Origin: Thalassovita mangrovi
GTDB taxonomy: Bacteria > Pseudomonadota > Alphaproteobacteria > Rhodobacterales > Rhodobacteraceae
Assembly: GCF_009857745.1 (NCBI RefSeq)
Contig: NZ_WWEN01000004.1
Location: 366,591 to 430,590 of the forward strand
Length of the DNA stretch: 64,000 bases
Direction: 5' to 3'
A program made the translations under genes and the position numbers. The number at the start of each line of letters is the position of its first letter. The stretch's first letter is position 1. The notes under the pieces were generated by a model. It had not been told where the DNA came from. It saw only the letters and a program-made list of their open reading frames with translations, and did not search any database. This document shows, in pieces, positions 18,755 to 27,575 of the stretch.

Positions 18755-20221
18755 TTATTCCGCCGCTTTCAGCTGGAAGCCCTTTTCGATCATGTCGCTG
18801 GGCGTGACCGGGTATTCGCCGCTGAAACAGGCGTCGCAATATTGCGGGCAGGATTTGTCGCGTCCCGACGCTTCGCCCACCGCGCGGTACAGACCGTCGA
18901 GCGAGATGAATTTCAGGCTGTCCACGGCAAGATGTTCGCGCATTTCGTCCTCGGTCATCGTCGCCGCCAGCAGCTTTTCGCGCTGCGGGGTGTCGACGCC
19001 GTAGAAACAGGGCCAGGCGGTCGGCGGCGACGCGATGCGGAAATGCACCTCGGCCGCGCCGGCGTCGAGGATCATTTCCTTGATCTTGCGCGAGGTGGTG
19101 CCGCGCACCACCGAGTCGTCGACCAGCACCACCCGCTTGCCGCGGATCAGGGCGCGGTTGACGTTCAGCTTCAGCCGCACGCCCATGTTGCGGATCTGTT
19201 CGGTCGGTTCGATGAAGGTCCGGCCCATGTATTGGTTGCGGATGATCCCCATGCCGAAGGGAATGCCGCTTTCATGGGCAAACCCGATCGCCGCCGGGGT
19301 GCCGGAATCGGGCACCGGGCAGACCAGGTCGGCCTCGACCGGAGTTTCGCGGGCCAGTTCCACGCCGATCTGGCGGCGGGTTTCATAGACCGAGCGACCG
19401 CCGATGATCGAATCGGGGCGCGAGAAATAGACATGTTCGAAGATGCAGAATTTCGACGGCTGGCGGCGGAAGGGGAAATGGCTTTGCACCCCTTCGTTAT
19501 CGGTGATCACCACCATTTCGCCGGGTTCGATTTCGCGCACCAGTTCCGCGCCGATGATGTCGAGCGCGCAGGTTTCCGAACTCAGCACCCAGCCGTCGCC
19601 GACCTTGCCCAGAACCAGCGGCCGCACGCCCAGCGGGTCGCGCACGCCGATCAGCTTGGTGCGGGTCATCGCGACCACCGAAAAGGCGCCCTCGACCCGT
19701 TTCAGCGCGTCTTCCATCCGTTCGGGGATATTGCGCTGCAGCGAGCGGGCCATCAGGTGGATGATGCATTCGCTGTCGCTCGAGCTCTGGAAGATCGAGC
19801 CGCGCTCGATCAGTTCGCGGCGCAGCGCGTTGGCATTGGTGATGTTGCCGTTATGGGCAATCGCCGCGCCGCCCATGGCGAATTCGCCGAAGAAGGGCTG
19901 CACGTCGCGGATCGCGGCGCCTTTCGACCCGGCGGTGGAATAGCGCACATGGCCGATGGCCAGCGGCCCCGGCAGGGTTTGCATCAGCGATTGCGAGGTG
20001 AAGTTGTCGCGCACGTAGCCGAAACGGCGGGCGCTGTTGAAGCCCTGGACGGGGTCATGGCTGACGATGCCGCCGGCTTCCTGACCGCGGTGTTGCAGCG
20101 CGTGCAGGCCAAGGGCGACGAAGTTGGCAGCATCGGCGACGCCGACAACGCCGAAAACACCGCACTCCTCCTTCAGCTTGTCATCGTCGAAGGGGTGGGC
20201 GAGGGGCATGTGTTTGGACAA
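18755..20221 (-). CDS. purF: Amidophosphoribosyltransferase (PurF)
   Basis: First committed step of purine synthesis: PRPP plus glutamine gives phosphoribosylamine. 488 residues. A short propeptide (KLKEE) precedes the N-terminal nucleophile Cys of CGVFG; the Ntn glutaminase domain is followed by a PRTase domain with VLVDDSVVRGTTS. Cysteines equivalent to the [4Fe-4S] ligands of the Bacillus-type enzyme are present (VCPVPDSGT, PCFYGVD, CPQYCDACFSGEYP). TTG 20221 is chosen because GGAG lies seven bases upstream; ATG 20209 is a close alternative. Loss of the cluster under oxygen would destabilise the enzyme, as known for the Bacillus type. Confidence 0.96.
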   Translation of the reverse strand: MSKHMPLAHPFDDDKLKEECGVFGVVGVADAANFVALGLHALQHRGQEAGGIVSHDPVQGFNSARRFGYVRDNFTSQSLMQTLPGPLAIGHVRYSTAGSKGAAIRDVQPFFGEFAMGGAAIAHNGNITNANALRRELIERGSIFQSSSDSECIIHLMARSLQRNIPERMEDALKRVEGAFSVVAMTRTKLIGVRDPLGVRPLVLGKVGDGWVLSSETCALDIIGAELVREIEPGEMVVITDNEGVQSHFPFRRQPSKFCIFEHVYFSRPDSIIGGRSVYETRRQIGVELARETPVEADLVCPVPDSGTPAAIGFAHESGIPFGMGIIRNQYMGRTFIEPTEQIRNMGVRLKLNVNRALIRGKRVVLVDDSVVRGTTSRKIKEMILDAGAAEVHFRIASPPTAWPCFYGVDTPQREKLLAATMTEDEMREHLAVDSLKFISLDGLYRAVGEASGRDKSCPQYCDACFSGEYPVTPSDMIEKGFQLKAAE

Positions 20222-20362
20222 GGGTGAGCTCCGAATCCTCGTGGCAGCTTGTGGCCCCTCTTAAGGGGTTGCGACCAGTATGTCACGAAAGGATCACAAA
20301 TCGAAGTGTCGCAGGGGAAGAAGCGCCGCACCCGCGGGATTTGGCGCGCCCTTAGGCAGACC

Positions 20363-21562
20363 TCAGGCAGACAGGAACCGATCGACCGCATCCATCATGC
20401 GGGCAAAGGCGGGTTCGTCCGGCAGCAGGATGTGATTGGGCGAGTCGAGCGGCAGCATTTCGCAATCGGGCAGGTGCTGGGCCAGCAGGCGGGCCTGCGA
20501 AAACGGGTGCAGCGAGTCGCGCAGCGAATGGACGATCAGCACCGGGCAGGGCACCTGTTGCAGCAGATCGGTCACGTCGTAATTGGCAATCACCTCGCGG
20601 ATCTGCACGGAGCGTTCGGCATCGGTCGAATTCTGCTGCAGACGGATCAGTTCGAGCAGTTCCGCCTCATTGGCGCCGGGGGCGAACATCGAGGTGAGCG
20701 CATGCATGAAACCGCTGTCGGCCTGGCCCCAGCCGTTGCGGATCATTTGTGTCATGGCCTGCGCCATGGCCGCGTCCTTGCCGCCATCGCGCACCGAGGC
20801 GCCCTGGGCATAGCCGCCGCAGCTGACGATGCGCGACACCCGGTCGGGGTGGCGCACCGCCAGCGCCAGCGACACGGCCAGGCTGTGCGAGGCGGCGAAG
20901 ATCGCGAATGTGTCGAGCCCGGCCGCATCGGCCACGGCGAGCATGTCTTCGGCGAAAGCATCGAGGTGGAACGGCCCGCAATCGGGGTCCGACATGCCGG
21001 TGCCGCGCAGGTCATAGCGCACCAGCCGCCGCTGCGCCCCGAGGCGTTGCAGCCACGGCCCCCAGATCCGGCTCGTCCGGTCGAAATCGAGATGGGTCAG
21101 CCAATGGCCTGCACGCATCAGCGGCGGGCCGTCGCCCTCGGCGGTCCAGGCCAGGGTCGATCCGTCGCGGGAAGTCGCGTAGCGCAGCTTGAGCGGCGCA
21201 AGCGGCGTCTCGATGGGCGTTTCGCTGGCTGGGGTCGGGGGCTGGTCCGCATCCTCGATGGTGACGGGGGCGACCAGTTGCAGCCCGACACGCGGCACGG
21301 TGCGGATCACCGATTGCGCCTTGCCGCTGTCGCCCACGGCGGTGCGCGCGGCGCTGATCCGGGCGCTGATCGTGGCGTCGGACACGATGCGGCCGCGCCA
21401 GACCGCGTCGATCAACTGGTCGCGGGTGACAACCTCGCCCGGGGCGCGCAGCAGGCACAGCAGCAGCTCGAACACCTGCGGTTCGACATGAATCTCCTGT
21501 CCGTTCCGGGTGAGGCTGTGTTTGGCAATATCAAGACAGCAATCGTGAAAAAAATACCGCAT
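20363..21562 (-). CDS. Winged-helix DNA-binding domain fused to alpha/beta hydrolase
   Basis: 399 residues from ATG 21562 (MRYFFHDCCLD). Residues 1 to ~95 form an OmpR/CadC-type winged helix (EPQVFELLLCLLRAPGEVVTRDQLIDAVW, IRTVPRVGLQL). Residues ~125-399 form an alpha/beta hydrolase: WLTHLDFDRTSRIWGPWLQRL, RYDLRGTGMSD, a nucleophile elbow reading ASHSLAVS in place of GxSxG, the acid in HSLRD and the His in SPNHILLP. No membrane segment or receiver domain is visible, so regulation would come through the hydrolase domain binding or cleaving a ligand. Such fusions occur in marine alphaproteobacteria, class unknown. Monocistronic. Confidence 0.85.
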   Translation of the reverse strand: MRYFFHDCCLDIAKHSLTRNGQEIHVEPQVFELLLCLLRAPGEVVTRDQLIDAVWRGRIVSDATISARISAARTAVGDSGKAQSVIRTVPRVGLQLVAPVTIEDADQPPTPASETPIETPLAPLKLRYATSRDGSTLAWTAEGDGPPLMRAGHWLTHLDFDRTSRIWGPWLQRLGAQRRLVRYDLRGTGMSDPDCGPFHLDAFAEDMLAVADAAGLDTFAIFAASHSLAVSLALAVRHPDRVSRIVSCGGYAQGASVRDGGKDAAMAQAMTQMIRNGWGQADSGFMHALTSMFAPGANEAELLELIRLQQNSTDAERSVQIREVIANYDVTDLLQQVPCPVLIVHSLRDSLHPFSQARLLAQHLPDCEMLPLDSPNHILLPDEPAFARMMDAVDRFLSA

Positions 21563-21709
21563 GGATCGATGATACAGCAAAAAGCCGATTGCGGATATTG
21601 CCGCGGTGGCAGGGTAAAAACAGGGGAATGGCAAGGGTTTCTAAAGGTGCTCTTCAAGCGCGGCGGCGCGAAGCGTGGTTCCATCGGAACAGACACAAGG
21701 AGACATCCC

Positions 21710-21895
21710 ATGACCCAGCAAGACGATCCCATCCGCCTCCGCCCCGACGGTTCCATCGACATCGCCTATTACACGCAGCGCGGCCGGGTGATGCGCAGCG
21801 AACAGGCGCACCGGATGCTGCGGGGGACCGCCCAGTCGGCGCCGCGCTGGTATCGCCGCGGGCTGTGGGGCTTTTTCCCCCGTGTCGCGTCCTGA
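21710..21895 (+). CDS. Small conserved protein, 61 residues
   Basis: A 61-residue gene with a strong ribosome site (AAGGAGA, seven bases upstream of ATG 21710). The protein starts MTQQDDPIRLRPDGSIDIAY and continues as YTQRGRVMRSEQAHRML; the basic C-terminus (RWYRRGLWG) is typical of small alphaproteobacterial proteins with a DIxYYxxRxRxxRxE core. It resembles a family of ~60-residue Rhodobacterales proteins of unknown function (possibly the RSP_7527 type; unverified). It lies between two unrelated genes and is probably transcribed alone. Confidence 0.6.
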   Translation: MTQQDDPIRLRPDGSIDIAYYTQRGRVMRSEQAHRMLRGTAQSAPRWYRRGLWGFFPRVAS

Positions 21896-22080
21896 CCCAC
21901 GGTTCGGGCCGGGCGCGATCTGACCGGGTGCCGAAACGCCCGCGGCCGGGGGCGTCTGCGGTGCCCGGTCGCTTTGCACCTTGGCGGGCAGGCGGGCGCT
22001 AGCCCTCTGTTCAGGCGGGATATTCCCAGCACCGCCGTCATTCGCTAAGCTGTCCGGAACAGGCGAACGGAAGACGGCGC

Positions 22081-23691
22081 ATGAATGTAGAAGCGGTACA
22101 GGCCCTTGGCGGGCTCGGTTTGTTCCTGGTGGGCATGCATATGCTGACCGAGGGGCTGCGCGGGCTGGCGGGGGACCGGTTGCGCCGCATTCTGCGCCGC
22201 TCCACCGAAACGCCGTTCAAGGGCGCCACCGCCGGGGCGCTGACCACCGCGATGGTGCAATCCTCCAGCGCCACAACGGTGGCGACAGTGGGCTTCGTGG
22301 CGGCCGGGCTGATGACGTTTCAGCAGGCGCTCGGCATCATCTTCGGCGCAAATATCGGCACCACCATCACCGGCTGGCTGGTGGCCATCGTCGGGTTCAA
22401 GCTGGATCTCGGCCTGGCGCTGATGCCCTTCGTGCTGATCGGCGCCCTGCTGCATCTTCTGGCGCCGAACCCGTGGAAATACCTCGGTTGGGCGCTGGCG
22501 GGGTTCGGGGTGCTGTTCATCGGCATCGACGCGCTGAAGGACGGCATGGGGGCGTTTGGCAGCCTCATCACGCCGGAGGTGTTTCCCGCCGATACCTTTC
22601 TCGGGCGGCTGAAGCTGGTGGCCCTGGGGATGGTGCTGACCATCGTCACCCAATCGTCCAGCGCCGGCGTCGCCAGCGCGCTGGCGGCGCTGTCGGTGGG
22701 GGCGATCACCCTGCCGCAGGCCGCAGCCCTGGTGATCGGGATGGATGTCGGCACCACCTTCACCGCGCTGGTCGCCACCATCGGCGGCGGCACCGCGACG
22801 CGGCGCACCGGGCTGAGCCACGTGATCTACAACCTGCTGACCGGCTGCATGGCCTTTGCCTTGCTCTACCCGGTCGGCTGGCTGGCTCAGAGCGGTTGGG
22901 GGCTGGCAATCGATCCGCAGATGGCGCTGGTCGGCTTCCACAGTTTCTTCAATTTCATCGGCGTGGTGGCGGTGTTGGGGGTGACGCCGCAATTCGCGCG
23001 GCTGATCATCTGGCTGGTGCCGGACCGGGGCACGTCGATGACCCGCGATCTGGGTCGGCAGCCGCTGACCGATCCGGCGGCGGCGCTCGATGCGGTGAAT
23101 GCCGCCGCGCAGCGGATCGTCGCGGCGCTGCTGCACGAATTGGGGCGCGGGCTGAACCGGCCGGCGGCGGACATCCGCGACGAGACGCTGGAGGAAATCG
23201 GCAGCGCCACGCGGCACGCGCGCGACTATGTCGAAGCGATTTCCACCGAACAGGGATCGGCCGAGCTGCAAAACCAGATGGCGCTGCTGCACCTGTTCGA
23301 TCACCTCGATCGGCTGCGCCACCGGGCGATGCAGGGCGACCGCATCGCGGCGGCGGTCGAGGATGCTTCGCTGCTCGACCGGGGCCTGAAGCTAGGCGCG
23401 CTGATGCGCGGCTACGATGCGACTGCCGATATCGCCCATTTCGCCGCGCAGGCCGACATGCTGCGCCGCGATTTCCGCGACTTCCGCAGGCGGCACCGGG
23501 GCGAACAGATCATGCTGGTGGCGAGCCACGGCAAGGAACCGCAGAACCTGTCGCTGCTGCTGGATTCGGCGCGCTGGCTGCAGCGCTCGGCCTATCACCT
23601 GTGGCGCATCGCCGACCTGCTGCGCGAAATCGAGGGCAAGGAACCGGGGCTGGCCACGCAGGAACAGCTGCTGGATGAGGAAACCGATTAG
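22081..23691 (+). CDS. Na+/phosphate cotransporter-like protein (NptA/YjbB type)
   Basis: 536 residues. The membrane half (to ~320) has two inverted repeats each carrying the QSSSA motif: AMVQSSSATT near residue 60 and IVTQSSSAGV near residue 195, the hallmark of sodium-dependent phosphate cotransporters; a GANIGTTITG motif follows the first repeat. The C-terminal ~200 residues are helical and PhoU-like (AAALDAVNAAAQRIVAALL onward). It probably moves phosphate across the inner membrane, with the PhoU-like tail regulating it; bacterial members may also export phosphate. Single gene; convergent with cvpA. Confidence 0.9.
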   Translation: MNVEAVQALGGLGLFLVGMHMLTEGLRGLAGDRLRRILRRSTETPFKGATAGALTTAMVQSSSATTVATVGFVAAGLMTFQQALGIIFGANIGTTITGWLVAIVGFKLDLGLALMPFVLIGALLHLLAPNPWKYLGWALAGFGVLFIGIDALKDGMGAFGSLITPEVFPADTFLGRLKLVALGMVLTIVTQSSSAGVASALAALSVGAITLPQAAALVIGMDVGTTFTALVATIGGGTATRRTGLSHVIYNLLTGCMAFALLYPVGWLAQSGWGLAIDPQMALVGFHSFFNFIGVVAVLGVTPQFARLIIWLVPDRGTSMTRDLGRQPLTDPAAALDAVNAAAQRIVAALLHELGRGLNRPAADIRDETLEEIGSATRHARDYVEAISTEQGSAELQNQMALLHLFDHLDRLRHRAMQGDRIAAAVEDASLLDRGLKLGALMRGYDATADIAHFAAQADMLRRDFRDFRRRHRGEQIMLVASHGKEPQNLSLLLDSARWLQRSAYHLWRIADLLREIEGKEPGLATQEQLLDEETD

Positions 23692-23747
23692 GGGCGGGGT
23701 AACTGCCTTGTGAGCCGCGGCCGGGAATTCTTCGGTGGCGGCGGGGA

Positions 23748-23769
23748 CAAGCCGTTTCGAAACGGCTTG
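23748..23769. terminator. 22-bp perfect palindrome between convergent genes
   Basis: CAAGCCGTTTC (23748-23758) followed immediately by its reverse complement to 23769. As RNA it would form a 9-bp stem closed by a TCGA loop. It lies between the stops of the Na/Pi gene and cvpA, where a bidirectional terminator is expected, but has no T tract. Confidence 0.4.
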
Positions 23770-23791
23770 CCGTTGTCATTCCCGATCGGGG

Positions 23792-24346
23792 TTATTCTTC
23801 GCAGACGCCGACCAGTTCTTCGTATTGCCGGGTGATCCAGCCAAGCGCCTGTTCGGGGTCGCGGTCTTCGATCTTGCCGGTCATGGCGCCGAACACCTTG
23901 GCCGAACGGCTGTCTTCGACCATCGCGACGCTCTGATCGGTGATCACGGTCTGATAGACGAAGAAGGCGATGGCGACCAGCAGCACCCCGCGCAGCACGC
24001 CGAACAGGAAGCCAAGCCCCTGATCCAGCCCGCCCAGGATCGAGCGCTGCACCAGTGAGGAAAACAGCGGCGTGAACAGCGACGCCAGCACCAGCGCCAG
24101 CGCGAAGACGGCGGCGAAGGAAGCGATGATGCTCAACTCGCAACTGTCGGCGATGAATTCGCCCAGCACCGGGACTTCCTTGACCAGCGGCTGCACTTGC
24201 GGCGCGAAGATGAAGGCCAGCACGGCGGCGGCGATCCATCCGGTAATCGCCAGCGCCTCGCGCACCAGTCCGCGCGAATAGGCCAGCAGCGCCGACACGA
24301 TGATGACCAGCGCCACGACGCCGTCGATGATGGTAAAGCCGTCCAT
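23792..24346 (-). CDS. cvpA: CvpA family protein
   Basis: 184-residue inner-membrane protein with four predicted hydrophobic segments: 1-25, 33-50, 75-100 and 113-135. Signature blocks are IIDGVVALVIIVSALLAYSRG, REALAITGWI and GGLDQGLGFLFGVLRGVL, all typical of CvpA (colicin V production; also purine-linked in many species). It lies just upstream of radA on the same strand. In many bacteria cvpA precedes purF; here purF is 3.6 kb away and in another transcript. Exact biochemical role unresolved even in E. coli. Confidence 0.9.
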   Translation of the reverse strand: MDGFTIIDGVVALVIIVSALLAYSRGLVREALAITGWIAAAVLAFIFAPQVQPLVKEVPVLGEFIADSCELSIIASFAAVFALALVLASLFTPLFSSLVQRSILGGLDQGLGFLFGVLRGVLLVAIAFFVYQTVITDQSVAMVEDSRSAKVFGAMTGKIEDRDPEQALGWITRQYEELVGVCEE

Positions 24347-24376
24347 TATGTCTTCGTTCCCCGTTCCTTACGCGCT

Positions 24377-25744
24377 TCAACCGGCGCCGAATACGTCGCC
24401 TACGAATGTGGCCAGATCCCCGTATTGCCGAAGGGTCAGGCCGTTTTCCCCCTTGGCCTTTCCGCCGGCGGGGGCAATGGCTGTCGAAAAACCAAGTTTT
24501 TGCGCTTCTTTCAACCTGTTTTCGGTCTGGCCCACCGGTCTAAGTGCCCCGGAGAGCGAGATTTCACCGAAAACCACCGTATCGGCGGGCAGGGCGGCGT
24601 CTTCGCGCGCCGATAGCAGCGCCGCGGCCACCGCCAGGTCGGCCGCCGGTTCCTGCACCTTCATGCCGCCCGCCACGTTCAGATAAACGTCAAGCCCGGC
24701 AAAGGGGATGCCGCAGCGCGCCTCGAGCACCGCCAGGATCATCGCCAGGCGGCCGCCGTCCCAGCCCACCACGCTGCGCCTTGCCTGCGAATGCGGCGAG
24801 GGGGCGATCAGCGCCTGGAATTCCACCAGAACAGGGCGGGTGCCCTCGATGCCCGAAAACACCACCGATCCGGGGCTGGGTTCGCCGCGTTCGGACAGGA
24901 ACAGGGCGGAGGGGTTGCCCACCTCGGCCAGCCCGCCGCCGGTCATTTCGAAGACGCCGATTTCATCGGCCGGGCCGAAGCGGTTCTTCACCGCGCGCAG
25001 GATGCGGAACTGGTGGCCGCGTTCGCCCTCGAAATAAAGCACCGTATCGACCATGTGTTCGACCACCCGCGGGCCTGCGATCTGGCCTTCCTTGGTGACG
25101 TGGCCGACCAGGATCACGGAAATCCCCTTGCGCTTGGCGAAGCTGGTCAGCTCATGCGCGGCGGCGCGGACCTGGGACACGCTGCCCGGCGCGCTTTCGA
25201 CATTGTCGGCCCACATGGTCTGAATCGAATCGATGATCGCCAGCTGCGGCCTTTCCGCCTCCAGCGTTGTCAGGATATCGCGCAGGTTGGTTTCGGCGGC
25301 CAATTGCACCGGCGCGTCGGAAAGCCCCAGCCGCTGCGCCCGCATGCGGACCTGCGCGCTGGCTTCCTCGCCGCTGACATAGATGGTTTTCAGCCCGGCC
25401 TGCGCAAACCGCGCGGCGGCCTGCAGCAGCAGGGTGGATTTGCCGATGCCCGGATCGCCGCCGACAAGGATGGCGCTCGAAGGCACCAGCCCGCCGCCCA
25501 GCACCCGGTCCAGCTCGCCCAGCCCGCTATGGGTGCGCGGCGGCGGGGCTTCCTCGGTCGACAGGTCGGTCAGCTGGATCGACGATCCGCGCTTGCCGCC
25601 CAGCGTTTTGCTGGCCGGACCGGCCGATAGCGGCGTGTCCTCGACGATGGTGTTCCATTCGCCGCAGCCGTCGCAGCGGCCGGACCATTTGTTGAATGTC
25701 GCGCCGCAGGCGGTGCAGGAGAATGTTTTGGGTGCTTTGGCCAT
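24377..25744 (-). CDS. radA: DNA repair protein RadA
   Basis: 455 residues from ATG 25744 (MAKAPKTFSC). N-terminal zinc finger (CTACGATFNKWSGRCDGCGEW), RecA-like core with Walker A GDPGIGKSTLLLQ, the RadA-specific KNRFG motif and a C-terminal Lon-like domain. Helps branch migration during recombinational repair. Length matches the family (~450). Gene order cvpA-radA on one strand is common in Rhodobacterales. No LexA box is obvious upstream. Confidence 0.97.
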   Translation of the reverse strand: MAKAPKTFSCTACGATFNKWSGRCDGCGEWNTIVEDTPLSAGPASKTLGGKRGSSIQLTDLSTEEAPPPRTHSGLGELDRVLGGGLVPSSAILVGGDPGIGKSTLLLQAAARFAQAGLKTIYVSGEEASAQVRMRAQRLGLSDAPVQLAAETNLRDILTTLEAERPQLAIIDSIQTMWADNVESAPGSVSQVRAAAHELTSFAKRKGISVILVGHVTKEGQIAGPRVVEHMVDTVLYFEGERGHQFRILRAVKNRFGPADEIGVFEMTGGGLAEVGNPSALFLSERGEPSPGSVVFSGIEGTRPVLVEFQALIAPSPHSQARRSVVGWDGGRLAMILAVLEARCGIPFAGLDVYLNVAGGMKVQEPAADLAVAAALLSAREDAALPADTVVFGEISLSGALRPVGQTENRLKEAQKLGFSTAIAPAGGKAKGENGLTLRQYGDLATFVGDVFGAG

Positions 25745-25846
25745 GGCGTGTTGATGCAACACGGGGACGGGCGGGTCAAACACGAATAAGGGCGGGGCCT
25801 GATCACGTGTGGGCGGTCGGGCGCTGCCCGGCGGCGCGAAGCACCG

Positions 25847-26299
25847 CTATTCGGGCTGGTCTGACGACTTTGCCGGTTTTTCCTTCGACAGGATGCCGAT
25901 CCCCAGCGAGGCGAGGATACACGCGGTGAACAGGTACAGCCCCCAGGCGACCTCGATCTTGCCGACCCCGATCCCCTTGGCCACGGTGATGTAGAGGGCA
26001 ATCAGGAAAATATCCGCCATCGCCAGTTTGCCCAGCACCGTCAGCGCCGGCAACGCCCGCCGGTCAAGCCAGCCGAATTGCACCAGCGCCAACCCCAGCG
26101 TTTTCAGGAACGGTGCGAAGAGGGCAAAGAAGGTGACCAGCAGGGCCAGGAACACATCGGTGTCCCACAGGCTTTGCAGCCCGGAAATCACGCTGATCTC
26201 GCTCATCCCGAACAGCGGCAGCAGCCCCGCACGCAACAGCGGCGCGAACCAGGCCACCGGGAACAGGATCAGCAGCGCGAGATTGGCGTATTTGAGCAT
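25847..26299 (-). CDS. Single-module PqiA-like membrane protein
   Basis: 150 residues with four hydrophobic segments (residues ~2-20, 45-68, 83-108 and 118-140). The pattern SGLQSLWDTDVFLALLVTFFALFAPFLKTLGL followed by KLAMADIFLIAL is that of the PqiA module (paraquat-inducible protein A). Full PqiA proteins carry two such modules; this has one. PqiA works with PqiBC-type lipid transporters; here the nearby MlaE/MlaF genes provide a similar lipid-transport context, though in a separate transcript. Confidence 0.8.
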   Translation of the reverse strand: MLKYANLALLILFPVAWFAPLLRAGLLPLFGMSEISVISGLQSLWDTDVFLALLVTFFALFAPFLKTLGLALVQFGWLDRRALPALTVLGKLAMADIFLIALYITVAKGIGVGKIEVAWGLYLFTACILASLGIGILSKEKPAKSSDQPE

Positions 26300-26358
26300 C
26301 GGGTTTCCTTCCGCCGGACCCTTTTCAGCTAGGCCACCGGCCGCGCCGGCACAAGTGG

Positions 26359-26745
26359 TCAGGCGAAATAGGCCGCCACCGCCAGCCCCAGCATCACGCA
26401 GACCGTGCCGATCACCGGCAGGTCGATCCAGTGGAACCCGTCATCGCGCACCGACGTGTACCAGTCGTAAAGGATCCAGGCGTAAAGCCCGAGGATCAGG
26501 AAGACGCGCAGCTGCTGCGCCTCGGGCACGGACCACCAGGATGGCGGCGTCAGCCAGATCAGGAACAGCACCACCGCCGCCCCGGTGCACAGCCACGACG
26601 CCAGCGGCGGTTTCGGTTCGCGCAGCCGGATCAGCTCGGCCACCGCGATCATCACCGGCAGCGCCAGAACCGTCAGGTCCAGCAGCAGCACCAGAAGCGG
26701 CGGCGCATCGTTCAGGAAGGTCACAAATCCGTCGGCTTCACTCAT
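26359..26745 (-). CDS. Hypothetical inner-membrane protein
   Basis: 128 residues from ATG 26745 (MSEADGFVTFLND). Four hydrophobic segments (~15-35, 42-62, 75-95, 107-126) separated by short polar loops (IRLREPKPP, YDWYTSVRDDGFHWID). No recognised family. It sits between pqiA-like and mlaF genes on the same strand, with gaps of 59 and 83 bp, so it could be part of an envelope-lipid transcript, but that is only positional inference. The upstream open frame is a codon-bias extension. Confidence 0.55.
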   Translation of the reverse strand: MSEADGFVTFLNDAPPLLVLLLDLTVLALPVMIAVAELIRLREPKPPLASWLCTGAAVVLFLIWLTPPSWWSVPEAQQLRVFLILGLYAWILYDWYTSVRDDGFHWIDLPVIGTVCVMLGLAVAAYFA

Positions 26746-26828
26746 CGCGGGGTCCCGTTCGTTCCCCCGCAGAGTGGACTTGGCCGCGACCCGAAACAAC
26801 CCCTGTTGCGACGGGAAAGGGCAGGGGG

Positions 26829-27575
26829 TTAGCGCACCGCCTCGATCGGGCCCTCGGCGCGGCCGTGGATGAACTGATCGAGATAGGGATCGCCCGAATT
26901 GTCCATCTCGGACACCGGGCCGGTCCACTTGATCACCCCGTCATGCAGCATCGCCACATTGTCGGCGATCGCCCGGACCGAGCTCATGTCATGGGTGATG
27001 GTCATCGCGGTCGCGCCCATTTCCACCACGATTTCGCGGATCAGGTCGTTGATCACGCCCGACATGATCGGGTCCAGCCCCGTGGTGGGTTCGTCGAAGA
27101 AGATGATCTCGGGTTCGGCGGCGATGGCGCGGGCAAGGCCGACGCGCTTTTGCATCCCGCCCGACAGTTCCGCCGGGTAGAGATCGGCGGTTTCCGGTTT
27201 CAGCCCGACCCGGCGCAGCTTCTCGATGGCGATCTCGCGCGCCTCGGCCTTGGGCCGCTTCAGCGATCCGCGCAGCAGCCGGAAGGCGACGTTCTGCCAG
27301 ACCGACAGCGAATCGAACAGGGCGCCGCCCTGGAACAGCATCCCGAACCGGGCCAGGAATGCGTCGCGGTCGCCTTCGCGGGTGTCCTTGCCATCCAGCA
27401 GAATCTGCCCGCGATCCGGTTCGATCAGTCCCAGCACGCATTTCAGCGCCACCGATTTGCCGGTGCCGGACCCCCCGATGATCACCATCGAAGACCCGGT
27501 CGGGATCGACAGGTTGACCCCCTGCAGGACCTTCTTGGGGCCGAACCCCTTATGGACGTCGATAAGGTCGATCAT
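26829..27575 (-). CDS. mlaF: ABC transporter ATP-binding protein (MlaF type)
   Basis: ATPase subunit of the Mla-type lipid transporter that maintains outer-membrane lipid asymmetry. 248 residues with Walker A GGSGTGKSV, signature LSGGMQKRVGLARA, Walker B IIFFDEPTTGLDP and switch His THD. The MlaF-specific CVLGLIEPD segment and SGGM form are present. ATG 27575 overlaps the mlaE stop as ATGA. The usual MlaD (MCE) substrate-binding component is not adjacent in the window, so it must be elsewhere. Confidence 0.9.
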   Translation of the reverse strand: MIDLIDVHKGFGPKKVLQGVNLSIPTGSSMVIIGGSGTGKSVALKCVLGLIEPDRGQILLDGKDTREGDRDAFLARFGMLFQGGALFDSLSVWQNVAFRLLRGSLKRPKAEAREIAIEKLRRVGLKPETADLYPAELSGGMQKRVGLARAIAAEPEIIFFDEPTTGLDPIMSGVINDLIREIVVEMGATAMTITHDMSSVRAIADNVAMLHDGVIKWTGPVSEMDNSGDPYLDQFIHGRAEGPIEAVR

